Position numbers and translations under genes: made by a program. DNA of 64,000 nucleotides from NCBI RefSeq assembly GCF_036250675.1, contig NZ_CP109592.1, positions 8,060,001 through 8,124,000 of the forward strand. Reading direction: 5' to 3'. Below, piece by piece: positions 62,692-64,000 of the stretch; position 1 is the stretch's first letter, and each line of letters opens with the position of its first letter. The notes beneath the pieces are model-generated. The model was not told the origin of the DNA. It was given only the letters and a program-made list of their open reading frames with translations, and searched no databases. Source of the stretch: Streptomyces sp. NBC_01689. Lineage in GTDB: Bacteria; Actinomycetota; Actinomycetes; Streptomycetales; Streptomycetaceae.

Positions 62692-62971
62692 GCCGGACGG
62701 AGCCACGACGGGCCCGGTGCCGTCGTCTCGGATCCCGACGTCGGGGGGCCGGAGGCCGCGGGGACCACCCCGGACTCGGACCGACACACGAGGGACCTCC
62801 AGGAGCCCGAGGTGACGACAACCAGACCCGTACTTCCTGGGTCACGCCTCTGGTGAGGGTCGAGGGTTGGAGGAACCGGGAGTCGGCGCGCGAGCCGGGT
62901 TCGGTGGAGAGTGGAGTGGGCGAAGGGCGCCTGACGGATGAAAACCCAGGTCGGGCGCCCCTCTTCTGGGC
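62692..62971. other. Intergenic stretch without a gene
   Basis: 3' flank of the STAS gene with the hairpin at 62925-62960. No gene supported. Confidence 0.5.
62925..62960. terminator. Hairpin GGGCGCC-type, bidirectional terminator
   Basis: Arms 62925-62935 and 62950-62960 pair at 10 of 11 positions around an AAAA-containing loop. It sits between the STAS gene and the aldehyde dehydrogenase fragment on the other strand. Confidence 0.6.
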
Positions 62972-63056
62972 CTAGAAGAAGCCCAGCTTCTTCGGCGAGT
63001 AGCTCACCAGCAGATTCTTGGTCTGCTGGTGGTACATGGTCTTGACCGCTTCTGAC
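62972..63056 (-). pseudogene. C-terminal fragment of an aldehyde dehydrogenase
   Basis: The minus strand reads SEAVKTMYHQQTKNLLVSYS then PKKLGFF and a stop at 62972, the C-terminal end typical of ALDHs of the acetaldehyde/benzaldehyde type (HYQQTKNLLVSY, LGFF). Nothing upstream continues the gene; DNA beyond 63056 is unrelated. Remnant. Confidence 0.75.
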
Positions 63057-63143
63057 CTGCGGAAATGAGTGAAAGCGTAGGTGGTGAAGTGGGGTTGGGC
63101 CGTGTATGGCCCGGATCTTGGTGAGGGGGCCTGTCCCGCGGGC

Positions 63144-63248
63144 ATGGCGGCATCCGTGCTGGCAGTGGACTACCAGCGGCTGGCGGAGCGGGGCTGGATC
63201 CGTCAGGTGCGGCCGGGAGTGTTCACCGCCCTGGAGCAGGCCGCCTGA
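63144..63248 (+). pseudogene. 34-codon gene fragment at an IS junction
   Basis: AVDYQRLAERGWIRQVRPGV, FTALEQAA with a stop at 63248 looks like the C-terminus of a larger protein (a winged-helix-like GWIRQVRPGVF). It overlaps the end of the transposase gene on the other strand, so the junction is rearranged. Not enough to name a family. Confidence 0.35.
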
Positions 63249-63852
63249 ACCCGGTCGGGCGCCGGTCGGCGAGGCGGCCGCTCATGAGCATGGTCATCGG
63301 CCACAGGACCATGGCCTCGTGCATGACGGGCAGGGTCTCGTAGTCGCAGACCAGGCGGCGCGAACGCATCAGCCAGCTGAGCGTCCTCTCCGCCAGCCAC
63401 CTGCGGGGCAGCACCATGAATCCCGCAGTGTCGTCGCGGCGCCTGACGACCTCCAGGGTGAGCTGGAGGGCCTCGGCCGCCCAGTCGACCAGCCTCCCGG
63501 CATACCCGCCGTCCGCCCACACCAGACCGATCGAGAAGTAGATCGTGCGCAGCCGCTCGAGCAGGCAGGCGGCGGCATCGCGGTCCTGGACGCTCGCCGC
63601 GGTCACGGTGACGGCCAGGACCAGGCCGAGGCAGTCGACCACCACATGCCGCTTGCGGCCGCCGATTTCCTTCCCGCCGTCCCAGCTCGACGCCGCCCGC
63701 GGGATGTTCGCCGCCGCCCGCAGTGACTGCGAGTCCGCGGCCGTCGGGTCCACCGCCCGGCCCTCCTTCTCCCGCACGCGGTCGCGCAGCCGGTCGTAGA
63801 ACTCGGCGAGCGGCCCCGTCGCCTGTCAGCGGCGCGCGAAGGCGTGCACCCC
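63223..63852 (-). pseudogene. IS5-family transposase, truncated with an in-frame stop
   Basis: The minus strand encodes the DDE core: DSQSLRAAAN (first Asp), GGKEIGGRKRHVVVDCLGLV, VTAASVQDRDAAACLLERL, VWADGGYAGRLVDWA (second Asp), LPRRWLAERTLSWLMRSRRL (Glu). The N-terminal ~80 residues are missing beyond AFARR, and the next codon is TGA (63826-63828) where the family has TGG (Trp). PTAADSQS also appears to lack one or two residues before the first Asp. Not functional as a whole; the element's ends cannot be defined with certainty. Confidence 0.8.
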
Positions 63853-63861
63853 ACCGGACGC

Positions 63862-63883
63862 CGGGTCAGCGTCCGCTGACCCG
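63862..63883 (-). terminator. Hairpin after the universal stress protein gene
   Basis: Perfect 10-bp arms (63862-63871 and 63874-63883), very short loop, 40-60 bp downstream of the universal stress protein stop. Confidence 0.45.
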
Positions 63884-63922
63884 CCCGTCGTGGGGGTGGA
63901 TACGGGGCCCGGGCTGCCTGGG

Positions 63923-64000
63923 TCAGTCGTGCGGGACGACCACGACCGGGGCCGCGGCATGGTGCATCACCGCATGCGCGACCGGGCCGAGGTGCGTACC
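63923..64000 (-). CDS. Universal stress protein, C-terminal end
   Basis: Only the last 25 codons lie in the window: GTHLGPVAHAVMHHAAAPVV, VVPHD and a stop at 63923. The G-x9-G-(S/T/H)V ATP-binding end of UspA proteins is recognisable (GPVAHAVMHHAAAPVVVV). The rest lies beyond the right edge. Cytoplasmic stress/hypoxia protein by family. Confidence 0.8.
   Translation of the reverse strand, partial: GTHLGPVAHAVMHHAAAPVVVVPHD

Overview
The window reads as chromosome of a Streptomyces or close relative. GC is very high, third codon positions are strongly G/C, many starts are GTG behind GGAGG-type ribosome sites, and the gene families are those of streptomycete accessory regions. Only one TTA (leucine) codon was found in any gene called here, which fits a genome where that codon is rare and read by the bldA tRNA. 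No tRNA, rRNA, CRISPR array, replication origin or complete insertion sequence was seen.

Layout. 1-4.7 kb: the N-terminal part of a PAS sensor protein (cut by the left edge), a small conserved ORF, a membrane Ser/Thr kinase with an extracellular mannose-lectin domain, and a PaiB-like FMN-binding protein. 4.7-14.7 kb: a secreted polysaccharide-degradation locus with two GH87-type alpha-1,3-glucanases and one Tat-exported GH71/GH99-like enzyme, all ending in the same discoidin (F5/8C) carbohydrate-binding module. A relic of an NRPS adenylation domain lies in front of it and a 160-bp MITE-like element closes it. 14.9-21.5 kb: a TrmB/LuxR-type regulator divergent from a large secreted S8 peptidase, then a metallophosphoesterase. 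21.7-29.2 kb: an SRPBCC protein and a tightly overlapping stressosome-like operon (RsbR, RsbS, RsbT, a 31-residue ORF, two SpoIIE phosphatases), followed by an RsbW-like ATPase, a PRC-barrel protein and a secreted protein of unknown function. 30-41 kb: two further PAS/GAF/SpoIIE phosphatases mixed with an oxidoreductase, a MocR-type regulator that has lost its PLP lysine, a YjbR protein and two paralogous TetR regulators that may share an operator family. 41-48 kb: small-molecule redox enzymes (ICL/PEP-mutase family, nitroreductase, quinone reductase, SDRs) interrupted by a cluster of decayed genes. 47.8-54.2 kb: an L,D-transpeptidase, an ECF sigma factor with its CU044_5270 partner, an NTF2-like pseudogene, an SDR, a VOC protein and a TehA-like transporter. 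54.5-62.7 kb: an aldehyde dehydrogenase, an FAD monooxygenase, an SDR/TetR divergent pair around a long inverted repeat, an aminoglycoside-phosphotransferase-fold kinase, a DUF1152 protein and a STAS protein without its phosphorylatable serine. 62.9-64 kb: an aldehyde dehydrogenase fragment, a decayed IS5-family transposase and the C-terminus of a universal stress protein.

How the parts may work together. The glucanase locus looks built to attack alpha-1,3-glucan (fungal wall or mutan). Both GH87 promoters carry TTGC boxes spaced 21 bp apart, and the first gene carries the TTA codon, so polysaccharide sensing and developmental timing may both act on it; the lectin-kinase next door could be a sensor (inference). 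The second theme is partner-switching control of sigma factors: one RsbRST module, four PP2C-type phosphatases plus a probable fifth at the left edge, and two STAS or ATPase proteins within one window.
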